DNA of 64,000 nt from a virus, in IMG/VR virus record IMGVR_UViG_3300044732_001952, positions 62,001 through 126,000 of that record. One strand, given 5' to 3'. Below, one piece after another: positions 1 to 6,477 of this stretch (positions within the stretch are counted from its first letter, which is position 1; every line of letters starts with the position of its first letter). The position numbers were made by a program, and so were the translations under genes. Below the pieces are notes generated by a model. It made no database searches. It was not told the DNA's origin and saw only the letters and a program-made list of their open reading frames with translations.

Positions 1-80
1 CCAACTACTATTTGAGTTTTTTCGTAGGTTTGTTTGTAGTAATTATTTTCACCTAAAAGATATGATATTTCGTTAATCAT
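1..80 (-). CDS. 5' part of an unidentified gene cut by the window edge
   Basis: Reading the minus strand from an ATG at 78-80, the frame stays open to the window edge and gives MINEISYLLGENNYYKQTYE followed by a few more residues. Its start overlaps the stop of the upstream gene in a TAATG arrangement (shared base at 80), the same coupling seen at 4491, which supports it being real although only about 26 codons are visible. No function can be assigned from so short a piece. Confidence 0.55.
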   Translation of the reverse strand, partial: MINEISYLLGENNYYKQTYEKTQIVV

Positions 81-1039
81 TAACCTAATCTATCGATAGT
101 GTTATTTTTTTTGATTATTCTATTCCAACTTTTAGTTAATTCATCACCCAAAGTTTTTCCAGCTTTAATATCTGTTCCAACTTCAACTACTCTAGTGTCT
201 CCTGTCATGGGAATAATTATTTCATCTTCAGGATTTTCTTCTTCAACTAACAATGGTTGTTCATCATCCTCCTCATTAATTTCTTCTAGTCTATATTCAG
301 AATTAGCTAAAGTGGTAGGTTCAGATGAATCATCCTCTTCTGTTGTTTCAGGTAATTTACTTTCTTCTCTTAATTCCTCAACTTTTGCCCAAACTTTTTT
401 AACCTCTTTATTAAGAGTCTCATTTATTTCGATTAAAGCCTCTTCCTTTGTAGGTAAATAAACCTCTTCTTGAAACAAGTTTTCATCTTCTTTTGGGGAA
501 TTGGTTTCTTCAATTTGTACTTGATTTACAGTAATTACCTCTTCATTTGGAGAAATCTCTTCCTTTTTTGGGGAATTAGATTTTTCATACTTAACAAAGA
601 AATGTAGTGAGGTTAGTGATATAATAGGTAGTAATCCACCCTCTAAAAATGCCAACCATCTTTTCATGGAAACAACATCGGTAGAATCTGAACCAATCAT
701 ATCCCAAAGTGGACCCGTAAGTTCAACCCAAGATTTAAATAAAGAACCGTTTGCGTCAATTTCTTTAAATGAGAAGAATATGTTACCAATCATTTGGATT
801 AGTGTAATCAATCCAAACATAAACCAAACCCCACCTTTCATTTTATTTGTTGCTGCGACCAAAGCTGTCATAGCACCTATTTCAATAGCGACTGATAAGT
901 AAACTGCCCAACTAAATGGGTTAGTAATATCATACCAAGAAACAACGTGTGAAATAGAAATTCCTGCTACCAATATAATAGGTAACAAGAACATACTTCT
1001 GTTTGGGTTGTCCTTAACCCAATTAATTATTTTTCTCAT
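80..1039 (-). CDS. membrane protein with four predicted helices and a long acidic tail
   Basis: A 319-residue protein not recognised as a named family. Four hydrophobic segments are visible at about residues 17-35, 42-64, 71-91 and 128-149, so the N-terminal half should sit in the inner membrane. Residues 150-319 are hydrophilic and very rich in Glu, ending in a short basic stretch, and are probably cytoplasmic. It overlaps the preceding gene (1036-1365) by ATGA, and that partner also has one membrane helix, so the two may act together at the envelope, for example in lysis or superinfection exclusion. That role is inferred from topology and pairing only. Confidence 0.85.
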   Translation of the reverse strand: MRKIINWVKDNPNRSMFLLPIILVAGISISHVVSWYDITNPFSWAVYLSVAIEIGAMTALVAATNKMKGGVWFMFGLITLIQMIGNIFFSFKEIDANGSLFKSWVELTGPLWDMIGSDSTDVVSMKRWLAFLEGGLLPIISLTSLHFFVKYEKSNSPKKEEISPNEEVITVNQVQIEETNSPKEDENLFQEEVYLPTKEEALIEINETLNKEVKKVWAKVEELREESKLPETTEEDDSSEPTTLANSEYRLEEINEEDDEQPLLVEEENPEDEIIIPMTGDTRVVEVGTDIKAGKTLGDELTKSWNRIIKKNNTIDRLG

Positions 1040-1365
1040 TTTTCTAGTTCTTTAATATTTTTTTTCACAACCATATGGAGTTCCATTAATTGGTCACCCC
1101 TGTCTTTAGAAGAAATATAATTATCATAATTTCTATGGACTCTAATTTTTTCCATTCTAATTACTTCAGAAATATTATTAATAGTGTCTTTTTGTCCGTT
1201 AACAACAGAAGTTAAACTATCAATAACTCTTTCATTTTTAGTTTTAATTTTATCCAACTTTCTTACCTCACCTGATTTAATACAAGAACGGAAAAAGAAG
1301 ATAAATAATAATCCCGATAAAATGTAGATTTTATATTTTTTTACAAACTCAATAATTTTTTTCAT
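1036..1365 (-). CDS. small single-pass membrane protein with a coiled-coil-like tail
   Basis: A 109-residue protein with a basic N-terminus, one hydrophobic segment at about residues 12-27 followed by RSC, then a charged, heptad-like region to the end. This N-in, one-helix, periplasmic coiled-coil plan is the plan of inner-membrane spanins (Rz type) that act in phage lysis, but it is also common in unrelated small phage proteins. I do not see an embedded or adjacent o-spanin lipoprotein with a lipobox. Its stop overlaps the start of the four-helix membrane protein at 1039 (ATGA), so the two are translationally coupled. Upstream sequence to 1442 is A/T-rich with no Bacteroidota-type promoter. 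Confidence 0.8.
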   Translation of the reverse strand: MKKIIEFVKKYKIYILSGLLFIFFFRSCIKSGEVRKLDKIKTKNERVIDSLTSVVNGQKDTINNISEVIRMEKIRVHRNYDNYISSKDRGDQLMELHMVVKKNIKELEK

Positions 1366-1424
1366 AGCCTTTTTATTTTTAATTTTAATTAATTTTATTT
1401 TAAAAGTATATCGTTTAATACTTA

Positions 1425-1432
1425 TATAAATA
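1425..1432 (+). promoter_or_regulatory. TATAAATA box before the only plus-strand gene
   Basis: An exact TATAAATA lies 10 nt before the ATG at 1443, on the same strand as that gene. It overlaps its own reverse complement (TATTTATA at 1431-1438). The sequence equals the T4 late-promoter consensus. Finding it on the opposite strand at the same spacing as before minus-strand genes argues against chance strand bias. Confidence 0.5.
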
Positions 1433-1442
1433 TTTATAAAAT

Positions 1443-1838
1443 ATGAATATTAAATCTTTAATAAAAGAAACTATCTTAAGGGAAGAAAAATTTCATGAGT
1501 TAAGTAGTGAAATTACTTTTACTTTTGACTTATATCATGATACAGGTGGTCATACAGCACAAAGAAAATGGAGACACGGGAGTGGTGAAAAAATATATGA
1601 TTATGACATTATTAACCTACTTGAGGATGCTAAAGATGAAATAATTTATAGTATTATAGATAATGAAATAAGACCTAATAGAAGATTTATAGTTTCAAGA
1701 GAAGGTGGTGATAATTTAAATGTTATTATTAATCCTGAAAAATTAGAAACAAATCATTGGAATCTGGTCACAATCACCGTGATGAAAAAACCTGATTTTA
1801 CTGTAAGTGCTGGACAATTACAAATATTTGTTCCATAA
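1443..1838 (+). CDS. hypothetical protein, only gene on the plus strand
   Basis: A 131-residue protein of unknown function. The N-terminus MNIKSLIKETILREE is amphipathic and basic; the rest is a mixed alpha/beta, soluble-looking chain with no cysteines and no membrane helix. It is the only convincing plus-strand gene in the window. It has its own TATAAATA box 10 nt before the start and a bidirectional hairpin terminator directly after the stop (1841-1873), which it shares with the convergent fibre gene at 1878. The isolated, self-contained transcription unit suggests a late-expressed or accessory (moron-like) gene. Start chosen because it is the first ATG after the box and an A-rich leader. 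Confidence 0.85.
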   Translation: MNIKSLIKETILREEKFHELSSEITFTFDLYHDTGGHTAQRKWRHGSGEKIYDYDIINLLEDAKDEIIYSIIDNEIRPNRRFIVSREGGDNLNVIINPEKLETNHWNLVTITVMKKPDFTVSAGQLQIFVP

Positions 1839-1840
1839 TA

Positions 1841-1873
1841 AAAAAAACCACAACATTAATTGTGGTTTTTTTA
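1841..1873. terminator. bidirectional intrinsic terminator between convergent genes
   Basis: Stem ACCACAA (1847-1853) pairs with TTGTGGT (1860-1866) around a six-base loop. It has an A-run on the left and a T-run on the right, so transcripts from either strand end in a U-run. It separates the plus-strand gene 1443-1838 from the opposite promoter-distal side of the minus-strand gene 1878-2369. Confidence 0.85.
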
Positions 1874-1877
1874 TATT

Positions 1878-2369
1878 TTAATCATACAACCTTATTTCTA
1901 TTCCTTGTTCATATAAAACATTATTAATGTAATCAACATTGTCCATTGTTACAACAGTAATACTCTCATCACTGCCCCTATACGCAACAACATCTTTACC
2001 ACCTCCTGCGGCAGAAAGAGATAGATACCTTTGTACAAACACAACTGTTTTGTCATAAGTAAAAGCACTACTAGAAGGTGTAAAAGCACTAGTTAATGTC
2101 CCATAATATATACCTGCATCGATATACTCCCAAGTTATAACACCTAAAGTATTCTCTAATACCCTAGCTGTCGGAGCAATACCAACACCACCCTGATTTA
2201 ATAAAGCCGTATAAACTTTATAAGGTTGGCTAACTCCTATGTTACTTAAACCAGAACCATCACCATAATATGTTGTGGCTGATAAAGAATTAGTTACCGT
2301 TAAATCTCCACTAATTGTTTGTCCAGATAATAGACCGTCGTTATTATTAATAATGTATTGTGTAGACAT
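1878..2369 (-). CDS. tail fibre-type structural protein (short)
   Basis: A 163-residue protein whose N-terminus (YIINNNDGLLSGQTISGDL, then VTN and YYGDGSGL) is of the phage-fibre type, where GDL-VTN and YGDGSGL steps build trimeric beta-structure. Residues 50-163 are a different, possibly globular, receptor-facing domain ending in EQGIEIRLYD. The protein at 3185-3607 has a near-identical first 40 residues, so the two are paralogs that share an attachment segment and differ in the tip. It lies last in a three-gene fibre cluster and ends at the bidirectional terminator. Fibre role is inferred from these repeats; the host receptor cannot be read from the sequence. Confidence 0.8.
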   Translation of the reverse strand: MSTQYIINNNDGLLSGQTISGDLTVTNSLSATTYYGDGSGLSNIGVSQPYKVYTALLNQGGVGIAPTARVLENTLGVITWEYIDAGIYYGTLTSAFTPSSSAFTYDKTVVFVQRYLSLSAAGGGKDVVAYRGSDESITVVTMDNVDYINNVLYEQGIEIRLYD

Positions 2370-2392
2370 AATTTTCTTTTTATTAATAAATT

Positions 2393-3139
2393 TTATGCTG
2401 CTGTTACAGTCAATGCACCACCATTCGATACTGTTACTCTATATCTAGTACCATTAGAAGATTGTAATATTATACCAAAACCAACTGATGTCACTTCTAG
2501 TTCTGGTACATAAACTGTGTTTGATGTTGACCCTGTAATATTATTACCACCTATAATAGCACTATTTGTAGCTGTATTAGTTAAAATATTACTTGTACCA
2601 CCCAAAACGGCTCCAGCAATAGCATCAACAGTACCAGAATTACAATGAATAAATGAAGATGTATTACTAGCAATAGTAGCAGAACCACTCGCGTGTGAGT
2701 AATCACCTCCCGCTGTTGTTTGGTATCCTTGTGAATGTGAATAATTTCCCGATGCTATTGTAGTTTTACCTTCAGCGTGTGAAGAAGTACCTGAAGCTAC
2801 ACTATCCTCCCCTTCAGCGTGTGAAGAAGCACCAGAAGCTATAGTTTGTTCCCCTTCAGCGTGTGCGTTATTTCCTGAAGCTAAAGTTTGTGAACCCTCA
2901 GTGTGTGATGATTGTGTTGTTGCTGAAGTTTGATACCCCTCAGCATGTGAACCAAAATTTCCTGAAGCTAAAGTTTGCCATCCTTCAGCATGTGAACCAG
3001 AACCTGTTGCTGTAACAGAACTTCCTATAGCTGAAGAACTACCACCTGTAGCTACTGATGATGAATATCTAAACGGAACACTTATTGATATACTTGGGTC
3101 TCCAGCTGAATTTATTGTATTTACATTAATTTGACTCAT
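2393..3139 (-). CDS. YadA-head-like repeat protein, probable fibre or adhesin
   Basis: A 248-residue protein with about eight 14-residue repeats of the form SHAEG-x2-T-x-ASG-x2 between residues 49 and 163. This is the Hep/Hag (YadA head) left-handed beta-roll repeat of trimeric autotransporter adhesins, also found in phage fibres. The C-terminus (residues 170-248) continues with head-like segments (AGAVLGGTSN, AIIGGNN) and ends in a beta-rich cap. There is no signal peptide and no membrane anchor of an autotransporter, so this is a virion protein rather than a secreted bacterial adhesin. It lies between two paralogous fibre proteins. Confidence 0.85.
   Translation of the reverse strand: MSQINVNTINSAGDPSISISVPFRYSSSVATGGSSSAIGSSVTATGSGSHAEGWQTLASGNFGSHAEGYQTSATTQSSHTEGSQTLASGNNAHAEGEQTIASGASSHAEGEDSVASGTSSHAEGKTTIASGNYSHSQGYQTTAGGDYSHASGSATIASNTSSFIHCNSGTVDAIAGAVLGGTSNILTNTATNSAIIGGNNITGSTSNTVYVPELEVTSVGFGIILQSSNGTRYRVTVSNGGALTVTAA
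2651..2995 (-). repeat. tandem 42-bp coding repeats (YadA-head type)
   Basis: About eight imperfect 42-bp units encode the 14-residue SHAEG/ASG repeat. Several units keep long stretches of identity around a CCTTCAGCGTGTGA core on the plus strand, which would let the array grow or shrink by recombination or slippage. Confidence 0.8.
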
Positions 3140-3184
3140 TTTGTTTTTTTTTATTTTATTATTATTTTATTATTATTTTATATA

Positions 3185-3607
3185 TTAGATTACTGATAAT
3201 GTTGTTCCAGATGGTACTGTAACAGAAAAACCTGGGTCAACTGTTAAAGGTGTTGGATAAGTTACTGTTGAATTATAAGGTAAAACTACATTTTGATTTA
3301 TAGTTGAGGGTGCCGGTGATGTTACTGTAAACCCTAAATCGGTATAAGTAAGACCAACTACCCCAGCTAACTGAGAACCGTCCCCAATAAAATAATTGGC
3401 GTAAATTGTGTCAGCTGATAAACCACTTGTAAACTCAGTAGGTCCTGTTACAGTACCACCAGTAAAAGAACCACTAACACCAATTAAACCAGAACCATCA
3501 CCATAAAAGGTTGCTCCTGATATTATGTTAGTCACTAATAAATCACCCGTTATTATTTGTTCTGATAATAAACTGTCGGCGTTGTCGATAATATACTTTA
3601 CACTCAT
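3185..3607 (-). CDS. tail fibre-type structural protein, paralog of 1878-2369
   Basis: A 140-residue protein starting with YIIDNADSLLSEQIITGDL, then LVTN and FYGDGSGL, matching the gene at 1878-2369 over about 40 residues. A second step (TIYANYFIGDGSQLAGV) repeats the GDGS-L theme. The C-terminal third is Thr/Pro/Val-rich beta sequence. It is the first gene of the three-gene fibre cluster, with a possible one-mismatch host-type promoter at 3631-3663. Part of a trimeric fibre or its connector is the likeliest role. Confidence 0.8.
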   Translation of the reverse strand: MSVKYIIDNADSLLSEQIITGDLLVTNIISGATFYGDGSGLIGVSGSFTGGTVTGPTEFTSGLSADTIYANYFIGDGSQLAGVVGLTYTDLGFTVTSPAPSTINQNVVLPYNSTVTYPTPLTVDPGFSVTVPSGTTLSVI

Positions 3608-3630
3608 TTACTTTTTTATTAATAAATATG

Positions 3631-3663
3631 CAAGAATAAAGTATAAAAAAAATTTTATGCAAA
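3631..3663 (-). promoter_or_regulatory. weak Bacteroidota-type promoter candidate
   Basis: Read on the minus strand: TTTG, 21-nt spacer, TATTCTTG (one mismatch to TAnnTTTG), ending 23 nt before the fibre gene start at 3607. The TTTG half comes from the T-run of the terminator before it, which lowers its weight. Confidence 0.3.
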
Positions 3664-3742
3664 AAAAAACCACGGTGTTCTGACCGTGGCTGTTCTTAAT
3701 GTATTCTGACAATAAGAACATTTAATTTATTTCCTTATCTAT
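3660..3742 (-). ncRNA. candidate small RNA of about 80 nt with own promoter and terminator
   Basis: No gene covers this stretch, yet it has a Bacteroidota-type promoter just upstream (3747-3777) and ends in a strong intrinsic terminator. The predicted RNA folds into two hairpins: TGTTCTTA/TAAGAACA (plus-strand 3691-3698 with 3713-3720) and CCACGGT/ACCGTGG (3670-3676 with 3683-3689), the latter followed by a U-run. Both loops contain the same CAGAA motif within GTCAGAA. The 5' end is an estimate from the promoter position. An alternative is that it is only a double terminator after the Sir2 gene. Confidence 0.45.
3661..3690 (-). terminator. intrinsic terminator after the Sir2/sigma transcription unit
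   Basis: Minus-strand stem CCACGGT / ACCGTGG with a six-base loop, followed by nine U residues (A-run 3661-3669 on the plus strand). It would end both the candidate small RNA and any read-through from the Sir2 gene. Confidence 0.85.
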
Positions 3743-3746
3743 AATA

Positions 3747-3777
3747 CAAATATAAGGGTATTATTTTAATTAGCAAT
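3747..3777 (-). promoter_or_regulatory. Bacteroidota-type promoter for the candidate small RNA
   Basis: Minus strand: ATTG (3774-3777), 19-nt spacer, TATATTTG (3747-3754). The second element matches TAnnTTTG exactly; the first matches three of four bases of TTTG. The upstream element overlaps the 3' end of the Sir2 gene, and no coding start follows before the terminator. Confidence 0.45.
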
Positions 3778-4491
3778 AAATTTAGGCAAATAATTTTCAA
3801 TAAATTCTTTCATACCCTCAGTGGCAGGTTTTTCAATATAATTAACATCTCTAAACATACCATCTAGTTCACCTTTAGGAGGGTTGGGGTCGATGCAAAC
3901 AACGTCTATCACCCCCATATTAGGGTTATGTAAATCTTTACAAGACCTCAATAGACCAAGTGTATAACTTATAAATAATGTGGTGCCAATAACTAATAAA
4001 ACATCACAATTTCTAAGAGCTATTACAGATTCATTTATATTATTGGGGTACTCATTAAACCAAACAATGTGTGGTCTTAATTGTGAACCGTCTTCATGTT
4101 TGTCACCAATATTAGTTGGTTTATAACCAACATCAATAACTTTCTTATGGTTTAAACTACTCTGTGCTTTAGTTAACTCACCATGTAAATGTAAGATGTT
4201 TGTAGAACCCCCACGTTCATGTAAATTATCTACATTTTGTGTGATAACGGTTACCTCATGTTCTTTTTCTAATTCAGCAATAAGTTTATGTGCCTCATTG
4301 GGTTCGACACCAAGTAACTGTTGCCTTCTTTTGTTGTAAAAATCCAATACTCTTTCTCTGTCTTTTCTCCAACCTTCAGGTGTGGCAACAGCTTCAACAT
4401 CTTCATTTTCCCATGTACCACCAGCATCTCTGAATGTATCAATACCTGATTCCTTAGAAACTCCTGCCCCTGTAAAAACAACTATTTTCAT
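3766..4491 (-). CDS. sir2: Sir2-family NAD-dependent protein deacylase (CobB/SIRT5 class)
   Basis: Sir2 enzymes remove acyl groups from lysine using NAD. Visible motifs are GAGVSKESGIDTFRD (residues 8-22), TQNVDNLH (84-91), HLHGE with catalytic His103, RPHIVWFNE (139-147) and VIGTT (167-171). Tyr52-x-x-Arg55 in FYNKRR matches the YxxR pair of CobB/SIRT5, which favours desuccinylase/demalonylase activity. The small-domain zinc cysteines are absent between residues 106 and 138; related Bacteroidota enzymes also seem to lack a full set. At 241 residues it is full length. Its ATG shares a base with the stop of the sigma factor gene (TAATG), so the two are co-translated. A phage Sir2 could re-tune host proteins or NAD metabolism, or counter NAD-based defence; which one is unknown. 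Confidence 0.9.
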   Translation of the reverse strand: MKIVVFTGAGVSKESGIDTFRDAGGTWENEDVEAVATPEGWRKDRERVLDFYNKRRQQLLGVEPNEAHKLIAELEKEHEVTVITQNVDNLHERGGSTNILHLHGELTKAQSSLNHKKVIDVGYKPTNIGDKHEDGSQLRPHIVWFNEYPNNINESVIALRNCDVLLVIGTTLFISYTLGLLRSCKDLHNPNMGVIDVVCIDPNPPKGELDGMFRDVNYIEKPATEGMKEFIENYLPKFIAN

Positions 4492-5306
4492 TACTTTTGT
4501 ACAAATTCAAAAAGATTTTCACTATTATTCTTCAACTTTCTTAAAGCCTTTTCTTTAATCTGACGAATACGTTCTTTTGTAAGACCAAACTCATCACCAA
4601 TTTGTTCAAGAGTTAAAGCACCACCATCAACACCAAAATACATGTCAACAATTTTTCTTTCTCTATCACTTAAAATTGATAAAGTTTTTTCCAATTCGTT
4701 TTTTAAGATTTCATCAGACATAGTGTCCTCGTCAGGTCTAGCAAATGTTAAATCAGGAATTAAGTCCATAATCTCATCACCTTCTTCATTTATTTTATCA
4801 TTCAATGAAGTACATGTAGGGTGATTTAGTACAGATAAATCCATCTCACCGTTGATTGGCATTCTTTGATTTTCTTGTTCGAAGACAGCAATCTCTTTTT
4901 TAATTTTTGATAACTGGTTTGTGATATTAACAGGAAGTCTTACTGTTCTTGAATTTTCACACAAAGATTGTAGAATCGATTGCTTAACCCACCAAACAGC
5001 ATAAGAAATAAACCTAAAACCTCTTGTATGGTCAAATTTACCTGCAGCTTTTATCAATCCGTAGTTACCTTCAGAAATCAAATCTACCAAAGGAATCCCT
5101 TGTCCTTGATATTCTTTAGCTATTGAGATAACAAATCTAAGATTAGCTTTAACCAATTTATCTAATGCCCTTTTGTCCCCCTCAGCAATTTTTTTAGCTA
5201 ACTCCAACTCTTCTTCGGGTGTTACCAAATCAATCTTTCTAACCTCTTTTAAATAGTTAGAAATAGAGTCCTCTGTTGTGTCAATGTAACGTTTGTATGA
5301 TACCAT
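4491..5306 (-). CDS. sigma-70 family RNA polymerase sigma factor, RpoD-like
   Basis: A 271-residue sigma factor with region 1.2 (about 12-45), region 2 (about 50-117, including LVKANLRFVISIAKEYQGQG and the GFRFISYAVWWVKQSI DNA-binding helix), a diverged region 3 (118-205) and region 4 (207-263) with helix-turn-helix LEQIGDEFGLTKERIRQIKE. Length and motif wording are those of the short primary sigma factor of Bacteroidota rather than of T4 gp55, which suggests capture from a host. It should bind host core RNA polymerase and redirect it to phage promoters. It is expressed in a run of genes that carry Bacteroidota-type promoters (5731-5761, 5948-5979), so it is probably early. Which promoter class it recognises is not shown by sequence alone. 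Confidence 0.93.
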   Translation of the reverse strand: MVSYKRYIDTTEDSISNYLKEVRKIDLVTPEEELELAKKIAEGDKRALDKLVKANLRFVISIAKEYQGQGIPLVDLISEGNYGLIKAAGKFDHTRGFRFISYAVWWVKQSILQSLCENSRTVRLPVNITNQLSKIKKEIAVFEQENQRMPINGEMDLSVLNHPTCTSLNDKINEEGDEIMDLIPDLTFARPDEDTMSDEILKNELEKTLSILSDRERKIVDMYFGVDGGALTLEQIGDEFGLTKERIRQIKEKALRKLKNNSENLFEFVQK

Positions 5307-5310
5307 ATAT

Positions 5311-5733
5311 TTATTTTGTTTTTTTACCGAATATTAAATCACTGTTTTTAGTTCTAGAACTAACTATTTCTTTTTTGGTTGTCTCTTTAACTACCTTTTC
5401 TTTTGTTTTTTTAGGTTTCTCTACTTTTTTATCTTCAGCCATTTCTTTCTCAATAGCTCTTTTTTTGATGAGGTAGAAATCACCATTCAAAGTATAAGGA
5501 CAATCTTTTAAATTGTTTTTTAATGATTGTAAATAAGCTTTACGTTTATCTAAAGAAACACCTTTTAAGTCGTCTAACTCACTCTCAATTTTGTCTATTT
5601 CATGTGATAACGCGTCAGACCAAAGTCTAACTGAACTAGTTATTAGTTCATTGGGCACATTAGCGCCGTGCCAATCTACCCGTTCACCCGTTTTTAATAT
5701 CTTAGTGTATTTTTCCCTATCCATTAAATACAA
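5311..5733 (-). CDS. hypothetical protein with a lysine-rich tail
   Basis: Unknown family, 140 residues from the first ATG. Residues 20-85 look helical with an acidic patch; residues 95-140 are dominated by Lys/Glu/Thr and end in FGKKTK, a disordered, basic, possibly nucleic-acid-contacting tail. The ATG at 5724 (MDREKYTK) is the more likely start, because the annotated first codon at 5733 overlaps a Bacteroidota-type -7 box (5731-5738), and transcripts from that promoter would begin close to 5726. It ends 5 nt before the sigma factor gene and is presumably co-transcribed with it. Confidence 0.8.
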   Translation of the reverse strand: MYLMDREKYTKILKTGERVDWHGANVPNELITSSVRLWSDALSHEIDKIESELDDLKGVSLDKRKAYLQSLKNNLKDCPYTLNGDFYLIKKRAIEKEMAEDKKVEKPKKTKEKVVKETTKKEIVSSRTKNSDLIFGKKTK

Positions 5734-5761
5734 AGATAATAATTATTTAATCGATTCCAAA
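5731..5761 (-). promoter_or_regulatory. Bacteroidota-type promoter before 5311-5733
   Basis: Minus strand: TTTG (5758-5761), exactly 19 nt, TATCTTTG (5731-5738). Both elements match the Bacteroidota consensus. The box lies 6 nt before the ATG at 5724, so transcripts would be leaderless or nearly so. The upstream element overlaps the 3' end of the gene before it. Confidence 0.55.
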
Positions 5762-5937
5762 TAAAATTTTCTTAAATTTTGACCCAAGTCGTAATCGTTA
5801 GGGTATTTTTTGATTAATTTTTCAATCTCACTGAGAGTAGAAACACAATTATTGTTAACCTCATTTTTGAAAACTACGTCTTTTACTTGACGTAATTTAT
5901 TCATTTCATTTTTTAATTCCTTACTTTCCATATTCAT
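5743..5937 (-). CDS. small hypothetical protein, probable early gene
   Basis: A 64-residue, highly charged, helical-looking protein (SEIEKLIKKYPNDYDLGQNL) with no recognised domain. Two in-frame starts exist (MNMESKEL); the first is 10 nt after an exact Bacteroidota-type promoter box, and nothing decides between them. It is the first gene of the small operon leading into the sigma factor and Sir2, so early expression is likely. Small early phage proteins of this kind are often host-takeover factors, but there is no direct evidence here. Confidence 0.75.
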   Translation of the reverse strand: MNMESKELKNEMNKLRQVKDVVFKNEVNNNCVSTLSEIEKLIKKYPNDYDLGQNLRKFYLESIK

Positions 5938-5947
5938 AATTTTTTTA

Positions 5948-5979
5948 CAAATATAATGAATACTTTTTTAAAAATCAAA
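5948..5979 (-). promoter_or_regulatory. Bacteroidota-type promoter before 5743-5937
   Basis: Minus strand: TTTG (5976-5979), 20-nt spacer, TATATTTG (5948-5955). Both elements match the consensus, and the whole promoter is intergenic. Transcription would start about 5 nt before the ATG at 5937 and run into the sigma factor and Sir2 genes. Confidence 0.7.
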
Positions 5980-5982
5980 AAA

Positions 5983-6432
5983 TTAAGAACTTTTTTCTAA
6001 AATTTCAATTTCACTCTCTGTCAAACAGCCTCTATCATAGTTGTTTCTACTAAGTTTATCCAAAATATCATCAACATTATTGTATTCCTCAACCTCAACC
6101 TTTTTCTTACCTTTTCTTCTAGTTTTGACTTTAGGTTCACCTGTAAGTTCGTTTAACGTTTTTTCAATCTCAGGAAACAAACCCTTTAGATATTTCGTTG
6201 GTAGACTTATAGCACTATGTGAGGGGTCAGATATCTCAAACAATAAAAAAGCTGGTATATGAACTAAGTTTTCGTATATCTCTATAGTATTATAAACACT
6301 ATAAAAAGTACCCATAAATATACCGTTACCATCGACATAATTAACACCATCCTCACCGTTAGCTATGTTGTTTAAATCTTCCTCAATTCCTTTATAGGAA
6401 CCTAGGATAACAATCATATATCTTGCATCCAT
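5983..6432 (-). CDS. hypothetical protein
   Basis: A 149-residue protein not recognised. Residues 1-80 are a compact alpha/beta-looking domain beginning ARYMIVILGSYKG and including a Gly-rich IANGEDGVNYVDGNGIFMG turn region; residues 98-113 form a very basic linker (KVKTRRKGKKKVEVEE), followed by a small acidic helical end. Its start has both a host-type -7 box (TATCTTTG, 6464-6471) and, closer, a TATAAATA box (6444-6451), suggesting it can be read in both phases of infection. It lies between gp46 and the sigma operon and ends just before an early promoter. Confidence 0.8.
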   Translation of the reverse strand: MDARYMIVILGSYKGIEEDLNNIANGEDGVNYVDGNGIFMGTFYSVYNTIEIYENLVHIPAFLLFEISDPSHSAISLPTKYLKGLFPEIEKTLNELTGEPKVKTRRKGKKKVEVEEYNNVDDILDKLSRNNYDRGCLTESEIEILEKSS

Positions 6433-6443
6433 AACTTCTTTTA

Positions 6444-6471
6444 TTTATAAATATATACCAACAAAGATACT
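6444..6471 (-). promoter_or_regulatory. composite start region: TATAAATA box plus host-type -7 box
   Basis: On the minus strand TATCTTTG (6464-6471) comes first, then TATAAATA (6444-6451), 11 nt before the ATG at 6432. No clear TTTG is found 17-22 nt before the first box, so only the second class of element is complete. The TATAAATA is part of a 12-bp palindrome TATTTATAAATA. Confidence 0.45.
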
Positions 6472-6477
6472 AAAAAA

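Noticed and set aside
99-461. Plus-strand ORF opposite the acidic tail of 80-1039
   Set aside because: Ser-rich low-complexity product that is simply the antisense of Glu/Asp codons; no start signal; overlaps a convincing gene.
2651-2995. Regular repeats as a possible CRISPR array
   Set aside because: In-frame coding repeats of 42 bp with no unique spacers; they encode a known beta-roll unit.
3618-3721. Short minus-strand reading frame starting at 3721 across the small RNA region
   Set aside because: It runs through a strong terminator, uses poly-U as Phe codons, and overlaps the fibre gene out of frame; the RNA-hairpin reading explains the conserved pairing better.
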